Origin: Candidatus Sulfopaludibacter sp. SbA3
GTDB lineage: Bacteria > Acidobacteriota > Terriglobia > Bryobacterales > Bryobacteraceae
Direction of reading: 5' to 3'
Assembly (NCBI GenBank): GCA_945890485.1
Contig: CAMDCN010000001.1
Location: 186,001 to 250,000 of the forward strand
DNA length: 64,000 bases
The notes below the pieces were generated by a model that saw only the letters and a program-made list of their open reading frames with translations, searched no databases and was not told the DNA's origin. A program made the translations under genes and the position numbers. Below, piece after piece: positions 30,357 through 40,376 of the stretch (position 1 is the first letter of the stretch; each line of letters starts with the position of its first letter).

Positions 30357-31262
30357 ATGTTGATTCGTATTCGGAAAGGTTGGGAAATTCGCGAGAGCGA
30401 GGCAACGCCGGAGTCGGCGTTTCTGAATCGCCGTCAGCTTTTGTCGGCGGCCGGTCTATCGCTGCTCCCCGCGCTGGCCAGCGCGGCGCCGAAGCGCAAC
30501 GAGAAATATACGCTCGACCGGCCAATTACCGAAGAGTGGGCCGCCACGGGCTACAACAACTATTACGAATTCAATCCGAACGCTAAGGAGGGCTTGGCCC
30601 CTCTCACCAGCGAATTCGTCATCTCGCCGTGGAAGATCGAAGTCACTGGTCAGGTGAACAAACCGCAGACGCTCGACCTGGACGACCTGTTGAAGAAATT
30701 CCAAGTGGAGGAGCGGCTGTATCGGTTCCGCTGCGTCGAACGCTGGGCAATGGCGGTGCCGTGGTCCGGATTCCAACTGAGTGAGCTGATCAAAATGGTC
30801 GAGCCCAAACCAGCGGCCAAATACATCCGTTTCGTGACAGCCAACCGTCCAAACCAGATGCCCGGCATGAAGCAGGCGCCGTATCCCTGGCCATATTTTG
30901 AGGGTCTCCGGATGGACGAGGCCATGAACGAGTTGACGCTGCTTACTACCGGCATCTACGGCAAACCGCTACCGAAGCAAAATGGGGCTCCGGTGCGTCT
31001 CGTGGTGCCGTGGAAATATGGATACAAATCCATCAAGTCCATCGTGAAAATTGAATTCACGTCGAGCGAACCCCCAACCTTCTGGAACAAGTTGAACGCG
31101 CAGGAGTACGGCTTCTATTCGAACATCGACCCGAAGAAGGCGCATCCACGGTGGTCGCAAGCGGTAGAACAGTTGATTCCGACGATGCAGCGGAAGCCGA
31201 CTTTGCTCTACAACGGCTACGAGCAGTACGTTGCTTCGATGTACAAGGGCAACGAGTTCTGA
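30357..31262 (+). CDS. msrP: Protein-methionine-sulfoxide reductase catalytic subunit MsrP (YedY, molybdoenzyme)
   Basis: Twin-Arg-like N-terminus; YRFRCVERWAMAVPWSGFQLSEL; KYGYKSIKSIVKIEF; C-terminal RKPTLLYNGYEQYVASMYKG. Confidence 0.93.
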   Translation: MLIRIRKGWEIRESEATPESAFLNRRQLLSAAGLSLLPALASAAPKRNEKYTLDRPITEEWAATGYNNYYEFNPNAKEGLAPLTSEFVISPWKIEVTGQVNKPQTLDLDDLLKKFQVEERLYRFRCVERWAMAVPWSGFQLSELIKMVEPKPAAKYIRFVTANRPNQMPGMKQAPYPWPYFEGLRMDEAMNELTLLTTGIYGKPLPKQNGAPVRLVVPWKYGYKSIKSIVKIEFTSSEPPTFWNKLNAQEYGFYSNIDPKKAHPRWSQAVEQLIPTMQRKPTLLYNGYEQYVASMYKGNEF

Positions 31263-31828
31263 GGCACGTCAGCGGTGGAGAGCCGTCCGCGGAGGACGGC
31301 GTAAGCGCGGCACAACAGGCTCTTCAGCGCGGGCACCGAGCAACCGATTGTTCGCGCGATGGCCTCGTAGTCTAACCCTTCGTATTTATGCAGGATGACT
31401 GCGATGCGCTGGCGCTCCGGCAGTGAGGCGATGGCGGCGCGAATCCGGTCGCGGTCTGCGACGTCAAGCAGGTGTTGTTCGGCCGTTCGCGAGGGGGTAG
31501 GAATTTGCAGGCGCGTCCCGAATACGGTGAGGCTCTCAAGACTCGCGGTCTGGCGGGCGTGGCGGGAATCCCGGATCCAATTGAGCGCCAAATTCGTAGC
31601 GATGCGATAGATCCAAGTGGAGAAAGTTGCGGACGTTTGGTACCGCTCCCGCGCCAGAAATACGCGTAGGAAGGTGTCTTGCGTCAGCTCCTCAGCGACC
31701 GCCGAGTTCAGCACCAAGCGCTGCAGAAACCGATGGAGCCGGATGGTGTACCGGCCGACGAGGCCTTCATAGGCGGCCATATCGCCCCCTTGAAACCGGC
31801 ACATCAACTCCGCGTCCGATAGTTCCAT
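31217..31828 (-). CDS. ECF-subfamily RNA polymerase sigma-70 factor
   Basis: AEELTQDTFLRVFLARERYQTSATFSTWIYRIATNLALNWIRD (region 2); LPERQRIAVILHKYEGLDYEAIARTIGCSVPALKSLLCRA (region 4). Confidence 0.93.
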   Translation of the reverse strand: MELSDAELMCRFQGGDMAAYEGLVGRYTIRLHRFLQRLVLNSAVAEELTQDTFLRVFLARERYQTSATFSTWIYRIATNLALNWIRDSRHARQTASLESLTVFGTRLQIPTPSRTAEQHLLDVADRDRIRAAIASLPERQRIAVILHKYEGLDYEAIARTIGCSVPALKSLLCRAYAVLRGRLSTADVPQNSLPLYIEATYCS

Positions 31829-31896
31829 CGACCTTACTGTAGTGGGTCAAGCGGCCGGGAACAACCGATTCTGTGCAAAGAATCGTAAAGTCCGCG

Positions 31897-32307
31897 TTAA
31901 GCTTTCCACTTGTAGAAATAGAACAGCAAGGGCTTCTTGCCCGTGTTGAGGATGCCGTGCGAGACGTTCGCCGCGCAATACATCATGGAGCCCGGTCCGA
32001 TGGCGACCGTCTTGCCGTCGCAGAACATCTCCCCGGTGCCTTCCGTGATCACCATGAACTCTTCCTCCGGATGAGTGTGGGGAGGGTGCGGCGTCGCGCC
32101 AGCATTCAGCAATAAGCTGCCGGCGGTCATCGAGCGCAGTTGATCGGTGGGACCGTCGAAGTAGATCCGCAGTTCGCCGAAGGGGTTCTTCTGCACCTTC
32201 ACGTCCTTGGCGTTGAGCGTTACGTTGGGCAGGCCACCCGGCTTGGCGGCGAATAGAGCGAAGGGAGCGGCGAGGGCGATGAGGTCACGGCGTTTCGGCA
32301 TAGCCAT
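31897..32307 (-). CDS. Cupin domain protein, secreted
   Basis: HPPHTHPEEEFMVITEGTGEMFCDG cupin motif 1; start chosen at MAMPKRRDLIALAAPFALF. Confidence 0.8.
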   Translation of the reverse strand: MAMPKRRDLIALAAPFALFAAKPGGLPNVTLNAKDVKVQKNPFGELRIYFDGPTDQLRSMTAGSLLLNAGATPHPPHTHPEEEFMVITEGTGEMFCDGKTVAIGPGSMMYCAANVSHGILNTGKKPLLFYFYKWKA

Positions 32308-32971
32308 CAGCGTAACCCGATTTCGGGTCCTTGTGCGCGTGGCAGATGTAGCCGAGGGTGTAGTCGGCTTGCCGGTCGAACTTGTCGAGCAATGGCAGCA
32401 GCAAGGCCGGGACGGCCACGGCGGCCAACCAAAGCCAACTGAGGGGTGGCGGGAAAAATTTATAGCCAGAGAGCAGGCGGCGGCTAAGCAGCCGGAAATA
32501 TCCACCGACAGGCTGAATTGAGTCGATCGTTAGGCCCGCGCGTTCGAGGAGCAGGCGACAGCCGAATCGGGTGTAGCGGAAGTAGTCATGGGGATGCTGG
32601 TGAACCTCCCATTCATGGGGGACGATCAGGAGCAAGCGTCCTGAGGGAGCGAGCACACGAGCCATCTCCGAGACAACGGCCTGCGGGTCCGTCACGTGTT
32701 CGAGGGTAACGATATTCAGCGCAGCGGCGAACGAACCGTCTGGGAAGGGAAGCGCGCGCAGGTCGGCAATCGCGTGAAGACGGCGATAGTCCCAGTGCGC
32801 GTCGCCGACACCGAGATCGACGCCAACATAGCGATGAGCAGTGAAGTGCCCAGCGTACTGCCCCTCGCCCGCGCCAGCGTCGAGCACGCGGCTGCCGGGT
32901 GCGAGCGCGGCCGCAAAACGATCGACCGCGCTCGCGATCGCCGCTTCGAAGTGCAGGACGTAAGCCTTCAT
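32285..32971 (-). CDS. Class I SAM-dependent methyltransferase
   Basis: PGSRVLDAGAGEGQYAGHF; VTLEHVTDPQAVVSEMARVLAPSGRLLLIVPHEWEVHQHPHDYFRYT. Confidence 0.85.
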   Translation of the reverse strand: MKAYVLHFEAAIASAVDRFAAALAPGSRVLDAGAGEGQYAGHFTAHRYVGVDLGVGDAHWDYRRLHAIADLRALPFPDGSFAAALNIVTLEHVTDPQAVVSEMARVLAPSGRLLLIVPHEWEVHQHPHDYFRYTRFGCRLLLERAGLTIDSIQPVGGYFRLLSRRLLSGYKFFPPPLSWLWLAAVAVPALLLPLLDKFDRQADYTLGYICHAHKDPKSGYADGYAETP

Positions 32972-33927
32972 TTCTTGCGGGCTTCCACCATGATGGTCGA
33001 GCCCGCGCGACAGGCGGCTTCGACGGCCGTGGGCACGATGCAGGCCAGCATCAGGGCGAAGTAGACGGCGTCCTTCACAAGCCGGACACGCGGCGATTCC
33101 GGTTGAGTTCGAATCCGCCTGGCCATGGGGTCGAGCCCGACCGCGAGCGTGGTCGCCAAGCCGGCCGGATTATCGCGGAGAGAAAAGTGCTTCCGGCGGA
33201 CGACTTCAAAGCCGCAAACGTCCAGAAGGTCAACCAGGTCTTTCTCCTTGAAGTTGACGAGATGGCGCGGGATGTCGATGCCGTTCCAGTGTTCGCCGAA
33301 CAGGAGAAACTGCCAGCAGGCGGCATTAGGGACCTGGATTACCAGCCTGCCGTCGTCACGCAGCAGTTCGCGCGCGGCGTCGCAGTAGCCGATGGGATCG
33401 TAGAGATGTTCAAGAACGTGGAACATCGTTATCGTGGAAAAGGTGCGCGGCGGAAGGGGAGCACGGGTGAGCGTGGCGCAAAGCGCAGGCACGCGGTTCT
33501 GTTTCCAGGCGACCTGGGCCGCGTCGAGCGAAAAATCGAGACCGACTACCCGATGACCACGTTCACGAAGCAAGCGGAGAAAAAGGCCGCCGCCACAGCC
33601 CACATCGAGAACCGGGCCGCGCTCCCCCGCCGCTTCAATGGCGCCCTCGACGAACCGGACATGGTCGCCAAGGACAAAGCGGCGGTAACGTTCCTCAAGC
33701 GGCGATGCGGCGGAATTCGCAGGATTGAACCAATAATTGGCGGGGTAGTACTTGCCCAGCTCAGCCGGATCTGGCTGGGGGAAAAGGCGGAGCAGACGGC
33801 ACTGCGTGCACTCAACGACGGTGAAACTGCGGTCGGTCGTGCCGTACAGGCGATCGGTACCATGGAATAGCGACTTGTACTCTTCGTGCCCGCAGGCGGG
33901 ACATTTAATGTGGCGCGGGTCTATCAT
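32968..33927 (-). CDS. Class I SAM-dependent methyltransferase with N-terminal zinc-ribbon-like Cys pairs
   Basis: CPACGHEEYKSLF...VVECTQC; GPVLDVGCGGGLFLRLLRERGHRVVGLDFS. Confidence 0.88.
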   Translation of the reverse strand: MIDPRHIKCPACGHEEYKSLFHGTDRLYGTTDRSFTVVECTQCRLLRLFPQPDPAELGKYYPANYWFNPANSAASPLEERYRRFVLGDHVRFVEGAIEAAGERGPVLDVGCGGGLFLRLLRERGHRVVGLDFSLDAAQVAWKQNRVPALCATLTRAPLPPRTFSTITMFHVLEHLYDPIGYCDAARELLRDDGRLVIQVPNAACWQFLLFGEHWNGIDIPRHLVNFKEKDLVDLLDVCGFEVVRRKHFSLRDNPAGLATTLAVGLDPMARRIRTQPESPRVRLVKDAVYFALMLACIVPTAVEAACRAGSTIMVEARKK

Positions 33928-34958
33928 TGGCCGTACATCGCCGCCGGTTCGGGTGCTTCCCGGCGCAGGAGTTCGGCCAGTTCGCGGCCACGGATTCGCG
34001 CGATACCGCGAATTTCACGGCGCTTGGCGAGAAAGCGGGGTAGAAGCAAGAGGGCGGCCAAGTCAGCGCGCAGAATCGCGCCGGCCAGCGCGAGCTTTCC
34101 GCGCCAACCGGGGAAGGCGGCCAAGTCGCCGGGTTGTCCCGCGGCAGCCAGAATGCGCCGCAAAAAGTAATAAGGGTTCAATACCAATAACCGCCAAGGG
34201 AATAGTTTAGCCGCAAGCAGAATGCGGTTTCGTTCAATCAGAAAGACGCGGCGCGGATTGCCCCGGCCGAGCGTGGCGCCCCGACGATGGCGTACGACCG
34301 CTTTGGGGGCGTAGGCGCATGCCCAGCCCGCGATGCGGGCCCGAAGGCCGAGCTCGGCGTCGTCGGCGTAGGCGAATAGGTCTTCATCGAAGCCGCCAAT
34401 CTGATCGAGCATCGCTTTACGATACATGGCCGCGCATCCATCCGGCCACCCCAAGCTAAGGGGGCCGTCGTATTGGCCGCGGTCCGGTTCGCCGGTACCA
34501 CGGCCGCGGTTCTGCCCGTCGAGGTAAAGGATGTGTCCGGCCTTGTCGATCAGGCCGGGCGATTCGTATTGAACGATTTTGCTGGCGGCCATGCCAATCG
34601 CGGAACCACTGTCGAGCGCGGCGGTGAGTTCGACGAGCCAATGGGCGTCGGCGGCGGCGTCGTTGTTGAGCAAGGCGATACGAGCGGCCCGGGCGGCGGC
34701 GATCCCTTGGTTATTCGCGCCACAAAATCCACGATTGGTTGCGTTTCTGATCAGACGGACGGCAGGGAATTCGGCCGTCACCGCTTCGGGAGAGCCGTCG
34801 TGAGACCCATTATCGACCACGATGACCTCGCAGGAGAAGGGGGTTCCGGCGTAAGTGACTTGTTTTTCAATGGATGCGAGACATTCCCGCAGGAACTCGC
34901 GACGATTCCAGTTGACCACAATCACAGTTACCAAGGGTACTGGGTCTTCGGTTGACAA
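33924..34958 (-). CDS. Glycosyltransferase family 2 (rhamnosyltransferase-like)
   Basis: VTVIVVNWNRREFLRECLASIEKQ, VIVVDNGSHDGSPEAV, IALLNNDAAADAHWL. Confidence 0.92.
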   Translation of the reverse strand: MSTEDPVPLVTVIVVNWNRREFLRECLASIEKQVTYAGTPFSCEVIVVDNGSHDGSPEAVTAEFPAVRLIRNATNRGFCGANNQGIAAARAARIALLNNDAAADAHWLVELTAALDSGSAIGMAASKIVQYESPGLIDKAGHILYLDGQNRGRGTGEPDRGQYDGPLSLGWPDGCAAMYRKAMLDQIGGFDEDLFAYADDAELGLRARIAGWACAYAPKAVVRHRRGATLGRGNPRRVFLIERNRILLAAKLFPWRLLVLNPYYFLRRILAAAGQPGDLAAFPGWRGKLALAGAILRADLAALLLLPRFLAKRREIRGIARIRGRELAELLRREAPEPAAMYGQ

Positions 34959-34994
34959 TGGTATATTATAGGCTGGTCGGCGATACCAGGTTCT

Positions 34995-35897
34995 ATGGCA
35001 AGTTTAGGGCAGCGTTTACGGGAAGAGCGGCTTCGGCAGGGTAGAGAAATCCGCCCCATCTCGGAGGAACTGCGGATTGGGTCGCGGTATCTTGAGGCGA
35101 TTGAGGCGGAACAATGGGAGCAACTCCCTGGCGGTTTCTTCAATCGGAGCTTCGTCCGTCAATACGCGCAAGCGCTTGGTTTAAATGGCCAGCAGTTTGA
35201 AAACGAGTACGCGGCGATTCTGAAACGCGATCCGGCCGTCGACCTGGAAGCAATCGGCGCGGCACGCGATCCGCGCGCCCGGCTGCTCGAAGAGAAAAAG
35301 TTGATTTCCATCGCCCCGGTCACGGAGCGCTCGTCGTCCTTCTTCGATGGGCGTACTGGGCTGGCTGTAGCGGCGCTTGTGGTTTTGATCGCCGGCGGGG
35401 GCCTGCTTTCGCTGCTTTGGGATAACCTCCGGGGTCCAGACGCGGCGAAAACTCCAGTGGCAACAGTGGACCGCCCGGTACTGCAACCCGTTGTTCCTGC
35501 TCAGCCTCCCCAATCCCAGCCCACCCCGGCTTCGAGCACTGAATCGGCCGTGACCCCGGTGGGCACAAGTGCCGCGACGGATGACAAAGGCGTGGTCGAA
35601 GGTGTGATGTCGTTGAACATCGCCGCCACGGAGAAGACCTGGATCGAGGTAACGGCTGACGGAAAGCGGATCTTTATGGGCGTCCTGGAGCCTGGTCAGA
35701 CGCAAAGCATGAATACATCCGAGACGGCGCGCATGGTGGTTGGCAACGCCGGGGGAATCACCGTACAAAAAGCTGGCCGGGACATCGGTCCAATTGGTCC
35801 GCGCGGACAGGTTCGCGTCGTACGGTTGACGAAAGATCAGGTCGAGATTATGGAGCCGAACCGGACCGCCCCGCCGAAGCCGGCCGGCGAAGTTTAG
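34995..35897 (+). CDS. RodZ-like HTH + DUF4115 membrane protein
   Basis: LGQRLREERLRQGREIRPISEELRIGSRYLEAIEAEQWEQLPGGFFNRSFVRQYAQALGL, central TM, DUF4115-like C-terminus. Confidence 0.87.
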   Translation: MASLGQRLREERLRQGREIRPISEELRIGSRYLEAIEAEQWEQLPGGFFNRSFVRQYAQALGLNGQQFENEYAAILKRDPAVDLEAIGAARDPRARLLEEKKLISIAPVTERSSSFFDGRTGLAVAALVVLIAGGGLLSLLWDNLRGPDAAKTPVATVDRPVLQPVVPAQPPQSQPTPASSTESAVTPVGTSAATDDKGVVEGVMSLNIAATEKTWIEVTADGKRIFMGVLEPGQTQSMNTSETARMVVGNAGGITVQKAGRDIGPIGPRGQVRVVRLTKDQVEIMEPNRTAPPKPAGEV

Positions 35898-35906
35898 TTT
35901 TCCGCA

Positions 35907-36263
35907 ATGGCTCCGCTGTTTTTGCTTCCGGAAACGGTTGTCCACTCGAATGGCGCTGCGCCGGCGATTGAAATCGAAGGTGACTGGCGAACTGCGCAAT
36001 TGACGCTCGGAATCACGTCAATCGTGGAGCAGGAGTCGCTCGACTTGGTGCTTGAGGGTTCGACCGATGGAGTCACGTGGATGGCGGCTCCTCTAGCTGC
36101 TTTTCCGCAGAAGTTCTACGTCGGGACGACGGCATTGCTTTTTGAGTTGCCGGCCGAGCTACCGGTCCGGTTCCTGCGCGTTCGCTGGACCGTCAATCGA
36201 TGGGGACGGGGCTCCTTAGAACCCCATTTCGGCCTTTATGTCGTGCTCGAGCCGATCGCTTAA
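35907..36263 (+). CDS. Hypothetical protein (118 aa)
   Basis: Complete ORF directly downstream of the RodZ-like gene in the same direction. Confidence 0.55.
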   Translation: MAPLFLLPETVVHSNGAAPAIEIEGDWRTAQLTLGITSIVEQESLDLVLEGSTDGVTWMAAPLAAFPQKFYVGTTALLFELPAELPVRFLRVRWTVNRWGRGSLEPHFGLYVVLEPIA

Positions 36264-36276
36264 GGTCGCCGATCGC

Positions 36277-37023
36277 TCAAGGCCGATTGATGAGGCTGGC
36301 CACGTAAGCGGCGCCAAAGCCATTGTCTATGTTGACCACCGTCACGTTGCTGGCGCAGCTAGTCAACATGCCCAGCATAGCGGCCAGACCCTGGAACGCG
36401 GCGCCATAGCCGACCGATGTAGGAACCGCGATCACCGGCACACTCACCAAGCCGCCGACGGCAGAAGGTAGCGCCCCTTCCATGCCGGCGCATACGACCA
36501 GCACCTTCGCCTCCATCAGCTTTTCGCGATTACTCATCAGACGGTGAATGCCGGCTACGCCAACGTCGTAGATGGAGAACACCTCGTTGCCCATCACCTC
36601 GGCAGTCACCCGCGCTTCCTCGGCGACCGGGATGTCGCTCGTGCCGGCACAGACTATGCCAACTTTCCCGCGCCCGAACATCGTCTTGTCCTTCCAGACC
36701 CGAATGCAACCCGAGAGTGGAAAGTACTCCGCATCCGGAATAGCCTCAAGCACCATCGCCGCGCATTCTTTGGTTACTCGGGTGATGAGCAGGTTGCTCG
36801 CCCGTTCCTGCAGCTTCTTGGCGATATCAACCACGTGCTCCGGAGCCTTGCCCAAGCCAAAGATGACCTCCGGCACGCCATGGCGCAGCGCTCGATGGTG
36901 ATCGACCTTGGCAAAGCCCAGATCTTCAAACGGCAGATGCCGCAGCCGTTCTGCCGCTGCCCCGACATCCGTTCGGCCGTCGCGCACCTGCTCAAGCAGG
37001 TCCCTCAATAAGTTTTGGTCCAT
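36277..37023 (-). CDS. larB: Nickel pincer cofactor biosynthesis protein LarB
   Basis: Start chosen at [19 protein letters not shown]-carboxylase-like [57 protein letters not shown]. Confidence 0.92.
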   Translation of the reverse strand: MDQNLLRDLLEQVRDGRTDVGAAAERLRHLPFEDLGFAKVDHHRALRHGVPEVIFGLGKAPEHVVDIAKKLQERASNLLITRVTKECAAMVLEAIPDAEYFPLSGCIRVWKDKTMFGRGKVGIVCAGTSDIPVAEEARVTAEVMGNEVFSIYDVGVAGIHRLMSNREKLMEAKVLVVCAGMEGALPSAVGGLVSVPVIAVPTSVGYGAAFQGLAAMLGMLTSCASNVTVVNIDNGFGAAYVASLINRP

Positions 37024-37024
37024 T

Positions 37025-37489
37025 TTAAAAATCGATCCTGTCGCCGACTTGCAACTTGTTCTTCTCGGCTTCGCCCGCCGCCATTTCGAGAACGTAGAGG
37101 GAGGTTCTCGAGCCGCCAAATTTCGGGCATTCGGAGCTCTTTTCGCTGGGGCACGGCGGAGTACGTGGGGAGATTTCCGTGACGATCTTGTACCTATCAA
37201 TCCACACAATGTCCAGCGGAATCCGCACTTGGTACATCCAATACGGATACAGCCCGGGTTCGCCGTGGATGAAAAGCATCCCGCGGTCGGCGGCCAACGA
37301 ATCGCGGAACATCATGCCCCGCATCACATCCGCCATCTTCGACATCGTCTCCACCTTCAAGACGGCGCCGTTCGGCAGTTTCACATCACGGAGATGGTAA
37401 TCGTCGGCCGTCACCGTCTTCCGGGGGCTCTGATAGCAGCCAACGAATCCGACGACGACAAACAGGAGCAAAAATGATCTGGCGAGCAT
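37025..37489 (-). CDS. DUF192 domain protein
   Basis: [45 protein letters not shown]. Confidence 0.88.
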   Translation of the reverse strand: MLARSFLLLFVVVGFVGCYQSPRKTVTADDYHLRDVKLPNGAVLKVETMSKMADVMRGMMFRDSLAADRGMLFIHGEPGLYPYWMYQVRIPLDIVWIDRYKIVTEISPRTPPCPSEKSSECPKFGGSRTSLYVLEMAAGEAEKNKLQVGDRIDF

Positions 37490-37510
37490 CCAGTAAAATG
37501 GTAACGCAGA

Positions 37511-38392
37511 ATGTTTTGGGAACGGCTTCGCCTCACTTTAGGAATGATCAAATTTGAGCACTCGGTGTTCGCGCTGCCGTTCGCGCTGACCGGGGCGTTG
37601 CTGGCTTGGCGCATGCAGGGATTCCCCGGCGAGGGCGCTCTAGCGAAGCTTGTCTGGATTGTCGTCGCTATGGTGACAGCCCGAAGCGCGGCCATGGCCT
37701 TCAACCGGTTGCTCGACGCCGAAATCGACGCCGCCAATCCGCGAACGAAGAGCCGCGAAATCCCTGCTGGGAAACTGTCGAAACGCTTCACATGGGGCTT
37801 TCTTTTCGCCATGTCGTTCGCGTTCGTCTTTGCCGCGGGGGCGCTGGGTCAACTCTGTTTCTACCTCGCACTGCCGGCCTTGATGATCGTCTTTTTCTAT
37901 TCCTTCACGAAAAGGTTTACCAGCTTCTCGCATCTCGTACTGGGCTTTGCACTAGGCGTAGCGCCCGCAGCGGCCTGGATCGCCGTAACCGGAAGCCTCG
38001 ATCCGCGAATCCTCTGGCTCACGGCAGCCGTGACGTTCTGGACGGCCGGGTTCGATGTGATCTACGCCTGCCAGGATGTCGATTTCGACCGCTCCGCCGG
38101 GCTCTACAGTCTTCCTAAACGCTTCGGCATTGCTGGGGCGCTCTTGCTTTCGCGCGGACTGCATGTGGCAATGCTGCTTTGCCTCGCAATTCTGGTGCAA
38201 AGCTTTGGCCTAGGAACGCTGGCGTGGGCTGGCGTGGCCGCTGTCGCTGGACTGCTACTTTACGAGCACAGCCTCGTCAAGCCTCACGACCTCAGCAAAG
38301 TGAATGCTGCATTCTTTACTGTCAATGGCTATGTCAGTGTTCTCTTTTTCGCCTTCTGGGCCGCCGACGTTTATTGGAGCGCCAAACTATGA
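37511..38392 (+). CDS. UbiA-family prenyltransferase (MqnP/UbiA-like)
   Basis: MARSAAMAFNRLLDAEIDAANPRTKSREIPAG-type motif; WTAGFDVIYACQDVDFDRSAGLYSLPKRFG. Confidence 0.93.
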   Translation: MFWERLRLTLGMIKFEHSVFALPFALTGALLAWRMQGFPGEGALAKLVWIVVAMVTARSAAMAFNRLLDAEIDAANPRTKSREIPAGKLSKRFTWGFLFAMSFAFVFAAGALGQLCFYLALPALMIVFFYSFTKRFTSFSHLVLGFALGVAPAAAWIAVTGSLDPRILWLTAAVTFWTAGFDVIYACQDVDFDRSAGLYSLPKRFGIAGALLLSRGLHVAMLLCLAILVQSFGLGTLAWAGVAAVAGLLLYEHSLVKPHDLSKVNAAFFTVNGYVSVLFFAFWAADVYWSAKL

Positions 38393-39507
38393 TTCCGCAA
38401 TTTGAAGATGCCCGCCTGCTACCGATCCTGGAGAAGGTGCAGACCGAACGGCGGCTGTCGTTCGACGATGGCATGCTGCTCTATCAGACGTCCGACATCC
38501 TCGGCGTCGGCTACCTCGCTAATCTCGTGCGCGAGCGGATGCACGGCGACCTGACGTACTACAACGTCAACCGCCACATTAACCCGACCGATGTCTGTAC
38601 CGCCTCCTGCCGCTTGTGCGCTTTCGGCAAGAAGGCGAAGGACCCCAAGGGCTACACCATGTCGCTCGAAGAGGTCTGGCACCGCGCTGGCGAAGGGTAC
38701 ACCGAAGCGGTGAGCGAGTTCCATATCGTCGGCGGCCTCCACCCAGAGCTAACGCTCGATTGGTACTGCGAGATGATCCGCGGCCTGAAGGAGCGCTATC
38801 CGCAGGTGCACCTGAAGGCCTTCACGATGGTTGAAGTCTCGTATTTCGCCAAGCGGATGAAGATTTCAAATCGCGAAGTCCTGCAACGGCTGATCTCCGC
38901 CGGGATCGACTCGCAGCCCGGTGGCGGCGCGGAGGTTTTCAGCGAACGGATCCGGCGCGTCATCTGCGACCACAAAATTGATGGCGGCGAATGGCTCGAA
39001 ATCGCCCGGGAGTCGCACCAACTCGGCTTAAAGTCGAACTGTACGATGCTCTACGGCCACATCGAGACGGAGGCCGACCGCGTCGACCACCTGATGAAAC
39101 TGCGAGAGTTGCAGGACGAAACCAGCGGCTTCCAGGCGTTTATCCCGCTGGCGTTTCATCCGGCCAATACAGACATGGCTCACCTACCGACGACGACCGG
39201 CTTCGACGACATTCGAAACATCGCGATCTCGCGACTGATGCTCGACAACATCCCGCACATCAAGGCCTACTGGGTGATGATGTCGGAAGCGATAGCCCAA
39301 ATCGCACAACGGTTCGGGGCCAACGACATCGACGGCACAGTAGTCGAAGAGAAGATCTACCACGACGCCGGCGCCACGACGAGCCAGAACCTGCGGCGCG
39401 GCGACCTGCTGCGATTCATTCGCGAAGCGGGCCGCCAGCCGTTTGAACGGGACACGCTGTACCGGCCTGTCGTCCGAACCGAGACGGCGTTTACGATCCT
39501 GACGTAA
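38389..39507 (+). CDS. mqnE: Aminodeoxyfutalosine synthase (radical SAM)
   Basis: NPTDVCTASCRLCAFGKK CX3CX2C cluster; HIVGGLHPELTLDWYCEMIRGLK; overlaps the UbiA stop by 4 nt. Confidence 0.93.
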   Translation: MIPQFEDARLLPILEKVQTERRLSFDDGMLLYQTSDILGVGYLANLVRERMHGDLTYYNVNRHINPTDVCTASCRLCAFGKKAKDPKGYTMSLEEVWHRAGEGYTEAVSEFHIVGGLHPELTLDWYCEMIRGLKERYPQVHLKAFTMVEVSYFAKRMKISNREVLQRLISAGIDSQPGGGAEVFSERIRRVICDHKIDGGEWLEIARESHQLGLKSNCTMLYGHIETEADRVDHLMKLRELQDETSGFQAFIPLAFHPANTDMAHLPTTTGFDDIRNIAISRLMLDNIPHIKAYWVMMSEAIAQIAQRFGANDIDGTVVEEKIYHDAGATTSQNLRRGDLLRFIREAGRQPFERDTLYRPVVRTETAFTILT

Positions 39508-39607
39508 GCTCGGCTTGGGGCGCTCTATTGCGCCGTGATAGGCTCATGTAGAAATTCCCCCTTCCTGTCTCCGTCTGCCAGGCCCCATTTGCAAGGAGAC
39601 TATTGAA

Positions 39608-40369
39608 ATGTCCAATCAGAAGCCGGGATTCTCCCGGCGTGGGTTGATTCATCGTGTACCCGCGCTTCTCGGCGCCAGCGGCACACTATTAGCGCAGACC
39701 GGCCGGCCACCAGCACCTGGGACGCGCGTTCCGATCGTTATCCCTCCGGCGGCCGTGCCGCTGCGCGAACAGAAGCTTCTCCAGTCCATTCCCATTCCGA
39801 AGCAATCCGGGCGTGGTGTGATCGTTATGCGGGGTCAGCGCGTGAAAGTGATTAATCCGAAAGGCAAGCAGGTGGGCGATCTGTTTGCCTTTGCCCAGTA
39901 CTCAGCCGAAGAGTTCATCGCGCCGGCGTTTACCATGACCCGGAATCGGAACATCTACCTGCAGATCGGTAAGGGCCTGATGAGCAACTACGGAAATCCG
40001 CTGCTGGTGCTCGAAGAAGATACCTCCGGCCGCAACGACCTGCTGTATCCCGCCTGCTCCGGGTCCCAGAAACCCGGCATTCCGGCCAGCATTCCCAACT
40101 GCCGGGACAACATGCAGGCGGCGCTGCGCGCCATCAACTTCCCGGTGCCGAATCACCCGGAGATCGTCCACCCCCACAACCTGTTCCAGAACTCTCCGGT
40201 GATCGATCTCGACGGGAACATCGAAGTCCGCGAACCGATCGCCAAAGCTGGAGACTACGTGGTGCTGCGGGCCTTGGAGAACGTTTGTGTCGTGGTGACG
40301 GCCTGTTCCTCACCCTCCGTGGTGAACGCCAAGGAGCCGAAGGAGCTCCTGATGGAGGTCTACGGCTAG
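39608..40369 (+). CDS. DUF1989 urea carboxylase-associated-like protein
   Basis: GQRVKVINPKGKQVGDLFAF, NCRDNMQAAL, CSSPSVVNAK; N-terminal SRRGLIHRVPALLGASG leader. Confidence 0.75.
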   Translation: MSNQKPGFSRRGLIHRVPALLGASGTLLAQTGRPPAPGTRVPIVIPPAAVPLREQKLLQSIPIPKQSGRGVIVMRGQRVKVINPKGKQVGDLFAFAQYSAEEFIAPAFTMTRNRNIYLQIGKGLMSNYGNPLLVLEEDTSGRNDLLYPACSGSQKPGIPASIPNCRDNMQAALRAINFPVPNHPEIVHPHNLFQNSPVIDLDGNIEVREPIAKAGDYVVLRALENVCVVVTACSSPSVVNAKEPKELLMEVYG

Positions 40370-40376
40370 GCGGTTT

